From Streptomyces coacervatus (GTDB lineage Bacteria; Actinomycetota; Actinomycetes; Streptomycetales; Streptomycetaceae): a DNA stretch of 64,000 nucleotides. Positions 43,509 through 51,923 of the stretch are shown one piece after another. Numbering within the stretch: the first letter of the stretch is position 1; every line of letters begins with the position of its first letter. The notes under the pieces are model-generated. The model made no database searches and was not told the origin of the DNA. It saw only the letters and a list, made by a program, of their open reading frames with translations. A program made the position numbers and the translations under genes. Location of the stretch: the NCBI RefSeq assembly GCF_029223485.1, contig NZ_JARHTP010000031.1, positions 1-64,000 on the forward strand, read 5' to 3'.

Positions 43509-43715
43509 TCAGCAGCAGCGGAATCCCTGCCGTGGATCCTCCTCCTGACGGTCCGTCCGCATCCGCTCGAACTCACGCCGGGACGGCACCTCCGCGTCCG
43601 GGTGGCCCTTTTGCAGATGCGCGACATAGCGGTCGTACGCCGACTCGTCCGTCAGCTCCCGCACATACCAGCGCACACCCCTAATCGCCCGGCGCAGCAC
43701 TGCCGACGACCGCAC
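43509..43715 (-). CDS. YbdD/YjiX family protein
   Basis: The 68-residue protein matches YbdD/YjiX (DUF466): VRWYVRELTDESAYDRYVAHLQKGHPDAEVPSRREF is the family core and it ends in Cys-Cys. YbdD is needed together with CstA-like pyruvate carriers (BtsT/CstA) in E. coli. The GTG start at 43715 has an excellent site (GGAGGAGG) inside the end of cstA, and the two genes overlap by 35 bases. The next gene, DUF3311, is 150 bases further on. Confidence 0.85.
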   Translation of the reverse strand: MRSSAVLRRAIRGVRWYVRELTDESAYDRYVAHLQKGHPDAEVPSRREFERMRTDRQEEDPRQGFRCC

Positions 43716-45825
43716 GGCGCCCCTCCTCCCTCTCCTCCTGTGTCGGGATCAGCCCGGCCGGCGCGGTGATCCTCGACTCGACGTACGGCGACTCGCTCAG
43801 CGAGGAGAGGGCCGGGCGGCGGATGTGCCGGACGCAGACCCGCAGAGCGTCCGCGATCACCACGACGATCAGCACGGCCAGGACCGCCGTAAGGACGCCG
43901 TCCACCGTGGAGTTGGTGACCACGGTGTGCATGTCGTCCATGTTCTTGGCGGGCGGCAGCACCTTCCCGGCGTCGATGGCGTCCTGGAACACGGACCGCT
44001 GCTTGAAGAAGCCGACCTTCGGGTCGCTGGAGAACACCTTCTGGTAGCTGGCGGTCAGCGTCACGGTCGCGTCCCAGGCCAGCGGAATCCCGGTGATCCA
44101 GGCCCACTTGAGACGCCCGGACTTCACCAGCAGGGTCGTGCAGACCGCGAGCGCGACCGCGGCCAGCAGCTGGTTGGAGATGCCGAAGATCGGGAACAGC
44201 TGGTTGATGCCGCCGAGGGGTTCATGGACGCCGACCCACAGGAAGTACCCCCACAGTGCGCACACGATCCCGCTGGTGATGACCAGGCCCGGCTTCCAAC
44301 TGACGTTCTTGAACGGCCGGATGACGTTGCCCAGCATGTCCTGCAGCATGAACCGGCCCACCCGCGTACCGGCGTCCAGCGCGGTCAGGATGAACAGCGC
44401 CTCGAACATGATCGCGAAGTGGTACCAGAAGGCCCTCAGGCTCCCGCCGGTGACCTTGGAGAAGATCTCCGAGACGCCGATGGCGAGGGTGGGGGCGCCG
44501 CCGGTGCGGGAGAGGAGCGAGGACTCCTCGACGTTCTTCGCGGCCTGGGCGAGGTCGGCGGGGGAGATGTGGTAGCCCCAACTGCTCACCACCTGCGAGG
44601 CGTTCTGCACGGTGGTGCCGATCGCGCCCGCCGGTGCGTTCATCGCGAAGTACAGCCCCGGGTCGATGATGCTCGCCGCGACCAGCGCCATGATCGCGAC
44701 CGACGACTCCATCAGCATGGAGCCGTAGCCGATCATCCGGACCTGCGTCTCCTTCTGGATCATCTTGGGCGTCGTGCCGCTCGATATGAGCGAGTGGAAG
44801 CCGGACAGCGCCCCGCAGGCGATGGTGATGAAGACGAAGGGGAAGAGCGAGCCGGCGAAGACCGGGCCGTCGCCGCGCGAGGCGAAGTCCGTCACCGCGT
44901 CCATCTTCAGCGTCGGCAGCGCGATGACCACGCCCAGCGCGAGCAGCGCGATGGTGCCGATCTTCATGAAGGTGGAGAGGTAGTCGCGCGGGGCGAGCAG
45001 CATCCACACCGGCAGGATCGAGGCGATGAAGCCGTACGCCACCAGCCAGACGACCAGCGTCGAGGGCGCGAGGGTGAAGGCGTCCGCCCACGACGACTCG
45101 GCGACCCATCGGCCCGCCACCAGCGCGAGGAGCAGCAGGGCCACGCCGATGAGGGAGACCTCGGCGATCCGGCCGGGGCGAAGTACCCGTAGATAGAAGC
45201 CCATCAGCAGGGCGATCGGGATCGTCATCGCGATGGAGAAGGTGCCCCAGGGCGAGGCGGCGAGCGCGTTGACGATGACCAGGGCCAGCACGCCGAGCAG
45301 GATGATCATGATGGCGAAGGCGGCGATCAGCGCGGCGGCTCCGCCGAAGGGGCCGATCTCCTCGCGGGCCATCTGGCCGAGCGAACGCCCGTCCCTGCGT
45401 GTGGAGAAGAACAGCACCACCATGTCCTGCACGGCTCCGGCGAAGATCACCCCCGTGATGATCCAGATGGTGCCGGGCAGATAGCCCATCTGCGCCGCCA
45501 GGACCGGGCCCACGAGGGGTCCGGCGCCGGCGATCGCCGCGAAGTGGTGGCCCAGCAGCACGCGGCGGTCGGTGGGGTGGAAGTCGATGCCGTTGTCGAG
45601 GCGTTCGGCCGGGGTGGCCCGGGTTCCGTCGACCTTGAGCACCTTGTACGCGATGAACTTCGCGTAGAAGCGGTAGGCGATGGCGTACGAGCCGAGGGCG
45701 GCGGCGACCATCCAGGCGGCCGAGACGTTCTCGCCCCGGGAGAGCGCGAGCACGGACCAGCCCGCCGCTCCGACCAGAGCGACGAGGGTCCAGATGACGA
45801 TGGAGCGGACGTTCGCGGTACGCAC
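43681..45825 (-). CDS. cstA: carbon starvation / pyruvate transporter CstA
   Basis: The 714-residue membrane protein has about 16-18 helices. CstA signatures are FHPTDRRVLLGHHFAAIAGAGPLVGPVLAAQMGYLPG and QDMVVLFFSTRRDGRSLGQMA in the first 180 residues. CstA proteins take up pyruvate or peptides during carbon starvation. GTG 45825 with GGAGGACC upstream. ybdD overlaps its 3' end, as in other CstA loci. Regulation is not visible; no dre site lies upstream. Confidence 0.92.
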   Translation of the reverse strand: MRTANVRSIVIWTLVALVGAAGWSVLALSRGENVSAAWMVAAALGSYAIAYRFYAKFIAYKVLKVDGTRATPAERLDNGIDFHPTDRRVLLGHHFAAIAGAGPLVGPVLAAQMGYLPGTIWIITGVIFAGAVQDMVVLFFSTRRDGRSLGQMAREEIGPFGGAAALIAAFAIMIILLGVLALVIVNALAASPWGTFSIAMTIPIALLMGFYLRVLRPGRIAEVSLIGVALLLLALVAGRWVAESSWADAFTLAPSTLVVWLVAYGFIASILPVWMLLAPRDYLSTFMKIGTIALLALGVVIALPTLKMDAVTDFASRGDGPVFAGSLFPFVFITIACGALSGFHSLISSGTTPKMIQKETQVRMIGYGSMLMESSVAIMALVAASIIDPGLYFAMNAPAGAIGTTVQNASQVVSSWGYHISPADLAQAAKNVEESSLLSRTGGAPTLAIGVSEIFSKVTGGSLRAFWYHFAIMFEALFILTALDAGTRVGRFMLQDMLGNVIRPFKNVSWKPGLVITSGIVCALWGYFLWVGVHEPLGGINQLFPIFGISNQLLAAVALAVCTTLLVKSGRLKWAWITGIPLAWDATVTLTASYQKVFSSDPKVGFFKQRSVFQDAIDAGKVLPPAKNMDDMHTVVTNSTVDGVLTAVLAVLIVVVIADALRVCVRHIRRPALSSLSESPYVESRITAPAGLIPTQEEREEGRRAVVGSAAPGD

Positions 45826-45926
45826 GAGGCGGTCCTCCCGTCCAGACGGAGTCGGGAGGACCGTAGAACAGGAGCGGGAGTTGCGCTAGGGCGCTCCGCT
45901 GGGGTGTGCGTTGGGGTTGTTTTTAT

Positions 45927-45977
45927 CTGCGGCGCCGTTGGGGCTGGTCGCGCAGTTCCCCGCGCCCCTTCAGGGCG
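45927..45977 (+). repeat. dispersed intergenic repeat, copy D
   Basis: A nearly complete copy (CTGCGGCGCCGTTGGGGCTG, GTCGCGCAGTTCCCCGCGCC, CCTTCAGGGCG) immediately after the dasR stop, between dasR and cstA. Confidence 0.7.
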
Positions 45978-45978
45978 C

Positions 45979-46743
45979 TCAGTCCGCCGGGCGCTTCAGG
46001 CGCGCCACGAACTTGTAGCGGTCCCCCCGGTACACCGACCGCACCCACTCCACCGGCTCCCCGGTCTTGTCGAAGGAGTGCCGGGAGAGCATCAGCATTG
46101 GCAGGCCCACGTCCGTGCCGAGCAGGCCCGCCTCGCGTGGGGTGGCCAGGGAGGTCTCGATGGTCTCCTCGGCCTCGGCGAGATGGACGTCGTAGACCTC
46201 GGCCAACGCCGTGTAGAGGGACGTGTACTTGACGAGCGATCTGCGCAGCGCGGGAAAGCGCTTCGCGCTCAGATGGGTCGTCTCGATGGCCATCGGCTCG
46301 GCGTTGGCCATACGGAGGCGTTCGATACGGAGCACCCGGCCGCCGGCCGTGATGTCGAGGAGCTCGGCGAGGCGGTCGTCGGCGGTGATGTAGCCGATGT
46401 CCAGCAGCTGCGAGGTGGGTTCCAGGCCCTGGGCGCGCATGTCCTCGGTGTACGAGGTGAGTTGGAGTGCCTGGGAGACCTTCGGCTTGGCGACGAAGGT
46501 GCCCTTGCCCTGGATGCGTTCGAGGCGGCCCTCGACGACCAGCTCCTGCAGCGCCTGCCGCACCGTTGTGCGCGAGGTGTCGAACTCGGCGGCGAGGGTG
46601 CGCTCGGGCGGTACCGGAGTGCCGGGCGACTGCGTCTCCGTCATGTCGAGCAGGTGCTTCTTCAGGCGGTAGTACTTGGGCACGCGCGCCGTACGGACAC
46701 TTGCCCCGCCCTCGTTCTCCGCACTGCTGACCTCGGTGCTCAT
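45979..46743 (-). CDS. dasR: GntR/HutC-family global regulator DasR
   Basis: The 254-residue protein has an N-terminal winged helix (PPERTLAAEFDTSRTTVRQALQELVVEGRLERIQGKGTFVA type, residues 44-85). A C-terminal UTRA effector domain (about 95-245) follows. It matches DasR, which binds dre sites and is released by glucosamine 6-phosphate or N-acetylglucosamine 6-phosphate. It thereby controls chitin/GlcNAc use, antibiotic production and development. It is divergent from dasABC, with several dre sites in the shared 307-base region. ATG at 46743. Confidence 0.95.
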   Translation of the reverse strand: MSTEVSSAENEGGASVRTARVPKYYRLKKHLLDMTETQSPGTPVPPERTLAAEFDTSRTTVRQALQELVVEGRLERIQGKGTFVAKPKVSQALQLTSYTEDMRAQGLEPTSQLLDIGYITADDRLAELLDITAGGRVLRIERLRMANAEPMAIETTHLSAKRFPALRRSLVKYTSLYTALAEVYDVHLAEAEETIETSLATPREAGLLGTDVGLPMLMLSRHSFDKTGEPVEWVRSVYRGDRYKFVARLKRPAD

Positions 46744-46809
46744 GCTCTGCCTTCCCGGCTCCGGATGGGGCTCACTTCGTGATCCCTTCTGTATACCGTC
46801 GCCACCTCT

Positions 46810-46825
46810 CCTGGTCTAGTCCACA
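46810..46825. promoter_or_regulatory. dre operator (DasR site) 1, near dasR
   Basis: CCTGGTCTAGTCCACA matches the dre consensus ACTGGTCTAGACCACT at 13 of 16 positions. Confidence 0.8.
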
Positions 46826-46830
46826 GATCC

Positions 46831-46846
46831 AAGTGGTCTAGCGGAA
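46831..46846. promoter_or_regulatory. dre half-site next to site 1
   Basis: AAGTGGTCTAGCGGAA keeps the left half AGTGGTCTAG (dre in reverse) but loses the right arm. It is 5 bases from site 1 and could bind with it. Confidence 0.5.
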
Positions 46847-46955
46847 GACAGTACTCCTGCGCCGCTGTTTTCGCTGCCTTCTTACTTAAAGGTTCCTGCA
46901 TATGTAGCTCGCATAACAGCTGGTCAGGGCTGTTTCCGGGACCCTTGACAGGCTC

Positions 46956-46971
46956 CCTGGTCTGGTCCAAG
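46956..46971. promoter_or_regulatory. dre operator (DasR site), upstream of dasA
   Basis: CCTGGTCTGGTCCAAG, 11 of 16 matches to the consensus, keeps both GGTC/CC halves, about 80 bases before dasA. Confidence 0.65.
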
Positions 46972-46979
46972 CTCCCGGT

Positions 46980-46995
46980 ACTGGTCTACACCATT
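46980..46995. promoter_or_regulatory. dre operator (DasR site) adjacent to dasA
   Basis: ACTGGTCTACACCATT, 14 of 16 matches, is the best site of this cluster and ends 56 bases before the dasA start. A further partial site ATTGGTCCAGGTCCCA overlaps at 46993-47008. Confidence 0.85.
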
Positions 46996-47050
46996 GGTCC
47001 AGGTCCCAGCTCCATGGGCGGGGGGTGTGGGCATCCCTGAGGAGGGTGGC

Positions 47051-48334
47051 GTGAAGCGCAAGCTGATAGCCGCGATCGGTATCGCGGGCATGATGGTCTC
47101 CATCGCGGCGTGTGGCGGCAGCGACGGCAAGGGTTCTTCCAGCAGCGGCGCGGACGCCAAGGAGCTGACCGTCTGGCTCACCGTCGACGCCCAGAACAAC
47201 TGGCCGAACCTGGTGAAGGCCGCCGACGCGGCCGTCCAGAAGAAGCACCCCGGCATCAAGATCAACCACGAGTACTACGGCTGGCCGGACAAGAACACCA
47301 AGCTCGACGCGGTCCTCGCCACCGACAAGGCCCCCGACGTGGTCGAGATGGGCAACACCGAGATGCTCGGCTACATGGTCAAGGGCGCCTTCGCCCCCGT
47401 CGACGCCTCGAAGTTCACCAACTCCGCCGCCTGGCTCGACGGCCTCAAGGCCTCGGTGACGTACGACGGCAAGACCTACGGCGTCCCGTACTACGCGGGC
47501 GGCCGTGTCGCCAACTGGCGCAAGGACGTGTTCGCCGCGGCCGGCGTCAAGTCCACGCCCAAGACCTACGCCGAGCTCACCGCCGCCCTGGACAAGGTCC
47601 AGAAGAAGGAGGGCGACAAGTTCAGCGCCTGGTACCAGCCCACCCGTGACTGGTACGCGGCCATGTCCTTCGTCTACGACGCCGGCGGCTCCATCGCCCA
47701 GGAATCGGGCGGCCAGTGGAAGGCGAGCCTCTCCTCGCCGGAGTCCATCAAGGGCCTCACCGAGTTCAAGAACGTCGTCGACAAGTACATGCACGGCGAC
47801 AAGACCAAGGACGAGTCCGACCGTTACATCGTCTACGGCCAGGGCAAGTCCGGCATGATCTTCGGCGCGGCCTGGGAGGGCGCGACCTCCGCCGACCCGA
47901 AGAACGACAAGACCGGCAAGCTCAAGAACAACCTCGAGAACTTCGTGATGCCGGGTCCGTCCGGCAAGAACCTGCCCGTCTTCCTGGGCGGCAGCGACCT
48001 CGCGATCCCGGTCAAGTCCAAGGCGCAGGCCGTCGCCGCCGAGTGGATCAACGCGTTCACCGGCCCCTCCGGCCAGAAGGGTCTGATGGCCAAGGGCAAC
48101 CTGCCCAACAACAAGACCGACCTCGCGACCCTGAAGAACGACCCCGCGACGGCGGTCCCGGCCACCGCGGCCGAGTCCAACTGGTTCGTCCCGATGGCCC
48201 CGGGCTGGGGCCAGGTCGAGAAGGCCCAGATCCTGCAGACCATGCTGCAGAACATCGGCACCGGCAAGGAGTCGGTGGCGGCCGCCGCAAAGGAAGCGGA
48301 CGCCGCGATCGACAAGGTCATCAACACCAAGTGA
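47051..48334 (+). CDS. dasA: chitobiose/GlcNAc-ABC transporter solute-binding lipoprotein DasA
   Basis: The 427-residue lipoprotein has a type II signal (VKRKLIAAIGIAGMMVSIAAC, Cys21) and a carbohydrate-binding SBP_bac_1 fold (LTVWLTVDAQNNWPNLVKAA to VINTK). DasA binds N,N'-diacetylchitobiose for the DasABC transporter. GTG 47051 with GAGGAGGG 7 bases upstream; a TTG at 46994 lies inside the last dre site. A 14-bp perfect hairpin follows the stop, probably stabilising dasA mRNA or thinning readthrough into dasBC. The ATPase is not encoded here; MsiK is the known shared ATPase in Streptomyces. Confidence 0.94.
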   Translation: MKRKLIAAIGIAGMMVSIAACGGSDGKGSSSSGADAKELTVWLTVDAQNNWPNLVKAADAAVQKKHPGIKINHEYYGWPDKNTKLDAVLATDKAPDVVEMGNTEMLGYMVKGAFAPVDASKFTNSAAWLDGLKASVTYDGKTYGVPYYAGGRVANWRKDVFAAAGVKSTPKTYAELTAALDKVQKKEGDKFSAWYQPTRDWYAAMSFVYDAGGSIAQESGGQWKASLSSPESIKGLTEFKNVVDKYMHGDKTKDESDRYIVYGQGKSGMIFGAAWEGATSADPKNDKTGKLKNNLENFVMPGPSGKNLPVFLGGSDLAIPVKSKAQAVAAEWINAFTGPSGQKGLMAKGNLPNNKTDLATLKNDPATAVPATAAESNWFVPMAPGWGQVEKAQILQTMLQNIGTGKESVAAAAKEADAAIDKVINTK

Positions 48335-48340
48335 CCTGAC

Positions 48341-48368
48341 GCGGGGTTCCGCCCGGGCGGAACCCCGC
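48341..48368 (+). terminator. intercistronic hairpin between dasA and dasB
   Basis: A perfect inverted repeat of two 14-base arms (48341-48354 and 48355-48368), 6 bases after the dasA stop. It probably limits readthrough so that binding protein exceeds permeases. Confidence 0.8.
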
Positions 48369-48423
48369 CGTCCGTACGACCTGTGCGACCTGTAAGACCT
48401 GAGGGACCGCTGAGGAGCGCGCG

Positions 48424-49413
48424 ATGAGTGCCGCAGACACGACCACCCCCGCCAAGGTGCCGCCGCAGCGGCATGCGCCGCCACCCGTGCCGGTCGCCAA
48501 GAACCCACGCAGAGCCCGGACTTCGGGCGGCGCGGCCACGCCCTGGCTGCTGCTCGCCCCCTGTCTGCTGATCCTGGCGCTGGTCCTCGGCTATCCGCTG
48601 GTCCGCCTGGTCACCCTCTCCTTCCAGAAGTTCGGGCAGTCCCAGCTGTGGGGCTTCCTGCCGGCCGAGTGGGTCGGGTTCGACAACTTCACCGGGGTGC
48701 TGGGCGACGGCGAGTTCTGGCAGGTCGTGGTCCGCACGATCGTCTTCGCGGCCGGATCGGTCATCTTCACGATGGTGCTCGGCATGCTGATCGCGCTGCT
48801 CCTCCAGCGGGTCTCCGGCTGGATGAAGACGCTGGTCAACATCGTGCTGGTGGCCAGCTGGGGCATGCCGATCATCGTCGCCACCACGGTCTTCAAGTGG
48901 CTGTTCGACGCCGACTACGGCATCCTCAACGCGCTGCTCAGCAAGCTGCCCGGCGTGGACCTGATCGGCCACAACTGGTTCGCGAGCGGACCGCAGGGCC
49001 TTGCCGTGATCATGCTGCTGGTGGTCTGGGGAGCCGTCCCCTTCGTCGTCATCACGCTCAGCGCCGGCCTCACCCAGGTCCCGGCGGAGCTGGAGGAGGC
49101 GGCGCGGCTGGACGGCGCGGGCTCCTGGGGCGTGTTCCGTTACGTCACCCTGCCCATCCTCAAGCCGATCATCGTGATGCTGACGACCCTGTCGGTCATC
49201 TGGGACATGGGCGTCTTCCCGCAGGTCTTCGTGATGCGAAACGGCCATCCCGAGGCGGAGTTCCAGCTCCTGACCACCTACTCCTACGACCGTGCCTTCG
49301 TGGTCAACGACTATGCGCAGGGTTCGGCGATCGCCCTGATCACCGTCGTACTGCTGCTCGGTGTGGTCGCCGTGTACATGCGGCAGATGCTGAAGATCGG
49401 AGAGGTCGAATGA
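48424..49413 (+). CDS. dasB: sugar ABC transporter permease DasB
   Basis: The 329-residue MalF-type permease has six helices and a cytoplasmic N-tail of about 40 residues. The EAA loop is visible near residue 228 (ELEEAARLDGAGSWGVFRYVTLP), the contact site for the ATPase. It is the first permease of the chitobiose importer. ATG 48424 after GAGGAGCGCGCG. The dasC start overlaps its stop (ATGA). Shares regulation with dasA through the upstream dre sites. Confidence 0.93.
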   Translation: MSAADTTTPAKVPPQRHAPPPVPVAKNPRRARTSGGAATPWLLLAPCLLILALVLGYPLVRLVTLSFQKFGQSQLWGFLPAEWVGFDNFTGVLGDGEFWQVVVRTIVFAAGSVIFTMVLGMLIALLLQRVSGWMKTLVNIVLVASWGMPIIVATTVFKWLFDADYGILNALLSKLPGVDLIGHNWFASGPQGLAVIMLLVVWGAVPFVVITLSAGLTQVPAELEEAARLDGAGSWGVFRYVTLPILKPIIVMLTTLSVIWDMGVFPQVFVMRNGHPEAEFQLLTTYSYDRAFVVNDYAQGSAIALITVVLLLGVVAVYMRQMLKIGEVE

Positions 49414-50273
49414 CCGTCATGAACGCCGTGGCGACGACGGGAGGCACCTCGCGGCCCCGGAAGTCCAAGCTCGGCTGGAACCTCCTCGGCCTCCTCGTCT
49501 TCCTGACCGCCGGCTTCCCGGTCTACTGGATGCTCAACACGGCCATCAAACCGGCCAAGGACACCATCGACCCCGACCCGAGCCTCTTCCCGACCGGCTT
49601 CACGCTCGACAACTTCCGCCGGGCGCTGGCCATCGCGGACTTCTGGGGTCCCGTCGGCCGCAGCCTGATCGTCTCCCTCTCGGTCGTGGCGATCGGCATC
49701 GTCGTCGGCATGCTGGCGGCGCTCGCCATCTCCCGGTTCGCCTTCCGTGGCCGCAAGATCGTGATCGTCGGCATCCTCGCGGTCCAGATGGTCCCGCTGG
49801 TCGCCATGATCATTCCGATCTTCCTGCTCCTGAACGACCTGGAGCAGTACGACAAGCTCTCGGGCCTGATCATCACCTACCTGACCTTCATCCTCCCCTT
49901 CACGGTGTGGACGCTGCGCGGCTTCATCGTCAACATCCCGAAGGAGCTGGAGGAGGCGGCGATGGTCGACGGCTGCAGCCGGACCGGCGCCTTCATCAGG
50001 GTCGTCTTCCCGTTGTTGGCCCCCGGCATGGTCGCCACATCCGTGTACGGCTTCATCCAGGCCTGGAACGAATACCTCTACGCCCTGATGCTCCTCAGCC
50101 AGAAGAACCAGACCGCGACCGTCTGGCTCGGCAACTTCACCACCAAGCACGGCACCGAATACGCCCCGATGATGGCCGGAGCCACGATGATGGCCGTGCC
50201 GATCGTCGCCCTGTTCCTGCTCGTCCAGCGCAAGATGGCCGCGGGCCTGACCGCCGGCGCAGTGAAGGGATAA
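49410..50273 (+). CDS. dasC: sugar ABC transporter permease DasC
   Basis: The 287-residue MalG-type permease has six helices, with the EAA motif near residue 188 (ELEEAAMVDGCSRTGAFIRVVFP). It pairs with DasB. The ATG at 49410 overlaps dasB by 4 bases; an internal ATG at 49419 is an alternative. It ends 10 bases before dasD, so dasBCD are one unit. Confidence 0.93.
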   Translation: MTVMNAVATTGGTSRPRKSKLGWNLLGLLVFLTAGFPVYWMLNTAIKPAKDTIDPDPSLFPTGFTLDNFRRALAIADFWGPVGRSLIVSLSVVAIGIVVGMLAALAISRFAFRGRKIVIVGILAVQMVPLVAMIIPIFLLLNDLEQYDKLSGLIITYLTFILPFTVWTLRGFIVNIPKELEEAAMVDGCSRTGAFIRVVFPLLAPGMVATSVYGFIQAWNEYLYALMLLSQKNQTATVWLGNFTTKHGTEYAPMMAGATMMAVPIVALFLLVQRKMAAGLTAGAVKG

Positions 50274-50282
50274 CGCCACCCG

Positions 50283-51788
50283 ATGACGACAATCGCCAGC
50301 GGCACCACTGCATCTCATTGGGAAAGGGGCCTGACGCGCGATGCCCTCACGGTCCTCCAGCCCGGCTTCACCGGCACCACCGCCCCCGACTGGCTGCTGC
50401 GCCGCCTCGGTGAAGGCCTCGCCTCGGTCGGCCTCTTCGGCCGCAACATCGCCTCCCCCGAACAACTGTCGGTCCTGACCGCCCAGTTGCGGGCGGAGCG
50501 GGACGACGTTCTGGTCGCCATCGACGAGGAGGGCGGGGATGTGACCCGCCTGGAGGTCCGCACCGGCTCCTCCTTCCCCGGCAACAACGCGCTGGGCGCG
50601 GTGGACGACGTGGAACTGACAAGGGAGGTGGCAGCGGAACTCGGCCGCCGCCTCGCGGCCTGTGGCGTCAACCTCAACTGGGCCCCGTCGGCCGACGTGA
50701 ACTCCAACCCGTCCAACCCCGTGATCGGCGTACGCTCCTTCGGCGCCGACACCGCCCTGGTCGCCCGGCACACGGCGGCCTATGTCACCGGCCTCCAGTC
50801 GTCCGGAGTGGCGGCCTGCACCAAGCACTTCCCCGGCCATGGCGACACGGCCGTCGACTCCCACCACGCCCTGCCCCGCATCGACGTGGAGGCGGCGGTA
50901 CTGGAGTCCCGCGAACTGTCCCCGTTCCGCGCGGCCATCGCCGCGGGCACCCGCGCCGTGATGAGCGCCCACATCCTGGTCCCGGCCCTGGACCAGGACC
51001 ACCCGGCGACCCTCTCGCCCACGATCCTCACCGACCTCCTCCGCGGCGACCTCGGCTACGACGGCCTCATCGTCACCGACGGCATGGAAATGCAGGCCAT
51101 CGCCGGTACCTACGGCATCGAGCGGGGCAGCGTCCTCGCCGTGGCCGCCGGTGCCGACGCGATCTGCGTGGGCGGCGGCCTCGCCGACGACGAGACCGTA
51201 CGACGCCTGCGCGACGCCCTGGTCTCGGCGGTCCGCACCGGCGAACTGCCCGAGGAACGCCTGGCGGACGCGGCGGAGCGGGTCCGGGCACTGGCCCGCT
51301 GGACGGCAGCCGCGGGAGCAGCCGACGCGGAGCCCACGCCCGACGGCGAGGTGGGCCTCCGCGCGGCCCGCCGCGCCCTGAGGCTGACGAGCGCCGAGCC
51401 CTTCACCCCCCTCACCGAACCGCCCTACGTCGCCGCCTTCACCCCCGTCGCCAACATCGCGGTCGGCGACGAGACCCCCTGGGGCGTCGCAGCGGAACTC
51501 TTCCGCCTCCTCCCCGGCACGGAAACGGGCAGCTTCACCGGCGACTCCGCGGGCCTCGCAGCCCTGGCTGCGGCCGGCCCCCGCCGCATCGTGGCCGTGG
51601 TCCGCGACGAACACCGCCACCCCTGGATGGCAGCCGCCGTCGACACCCTGCTGGCGGCCCGCCCGAACACGATCGTGGTCGAGATGGGCCTCCCTCAGGC
51701 GACCCCTCGCGGAGCCCTGCACATCGCGACGCACGGTGCGGCCCGGGTGTGCGGGCGAGCAGCGGCGGAGGTCATTGCGGGGCAGTAG
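50283..51788 (+). CDS. dasD: GH3 beta-N-acetylhexosaminidase DasD
   Basis: The 501-residue family 3 glycoside hydrolase has the NagZ-like motif KHFPGHGDTAVDSHHALP near residue 180 (catalytic His-Asp dyad) and IVTDGMEMQAI near 262. No signal peptide is present, so it works inside the cell on imported chitobiose to release GlcNAc. The C-terminal 150 residues form the usual accessory domain. ATG at 50283. A 20-bp perfect hairpin follows its stop. Confidence 0.92.
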   Translation: MTTIASGTTASHWERGLTRDALTVLQPGFTGTTAPDWLLRRLGEGLASVGLFGRNIASPEQLSVLTAQLRAERDDVLVAIDEEGGDVTRLEVRTGSSFPGNNALGAVDDVELTREVAAELGRRLAACGVNLNWAPSADVNSNPSNPVIGVRSFGADTALVARHTAAYVTGLQSSGVAACTKHFPGHGDTAVDSHHALPRIDVEAAVLESRELSPFRAAIAAGTRAVMSAHILVPALDQDHPATLSPTILTDLLRGDLGYDGLIVTDGMEMQAIAGTYGIERGSVLAVAAGADAICVGGGLADDETVRRLRDALVSAVRTGELPEERLADAAERVRALARWTAAAGAADAEPTPDGEVGLRAARRALRLTSAEPFTPLTEPPYVAAFTPVANIAVGDETPWGVAAELFRLLPGTETGSFTGDSAGLAALAAAGPRRIVAVVRDEHRHPWMAAAVDTLLAARPNTIVVEMGLPQATPRGALHIATHGAARVCGRAAAEVIAGQ

Positions 51789-51796
51789 TCCCTACG

Positions 51797-51842
51797 GCAC
51801 AGCAGGCGCCGGCCCCTTGAAAGGGGCCGGCGCCTGCTGTGC
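51797..51842. terminator. bidirectional terminator between dasD and nagB
   Basis: A perfect 20-bp stem (51797-51816 with 51823-51842) around TTGAAA lies between the convergent dasD and nagB genes, 8 bases after the dasD stop. Confidence 0.92.
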
Positions 51843-51843
51843 C

Positions 51844-51890
51844 GTTAAGGGGCGCGGGGAACTGCGCGAGCAACCCACCACGACCTGCAG
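51844..51890 (-). repeat. dispersed intergenic repeat, copy E (reverse orientation)
   Basis: On the minus strand this reads CTGCAGGTCGTGGTGGGTTG, then CTCGCGCAGTTCCCCGCGCC and CCTTAAC. It abuts the 20-bp terminator hairpin. Confidence 0.65.
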
Positions 51891-51923
51891 CCCGAAGACA
51901 ACAGCACCCGGCAGACGAGACCG

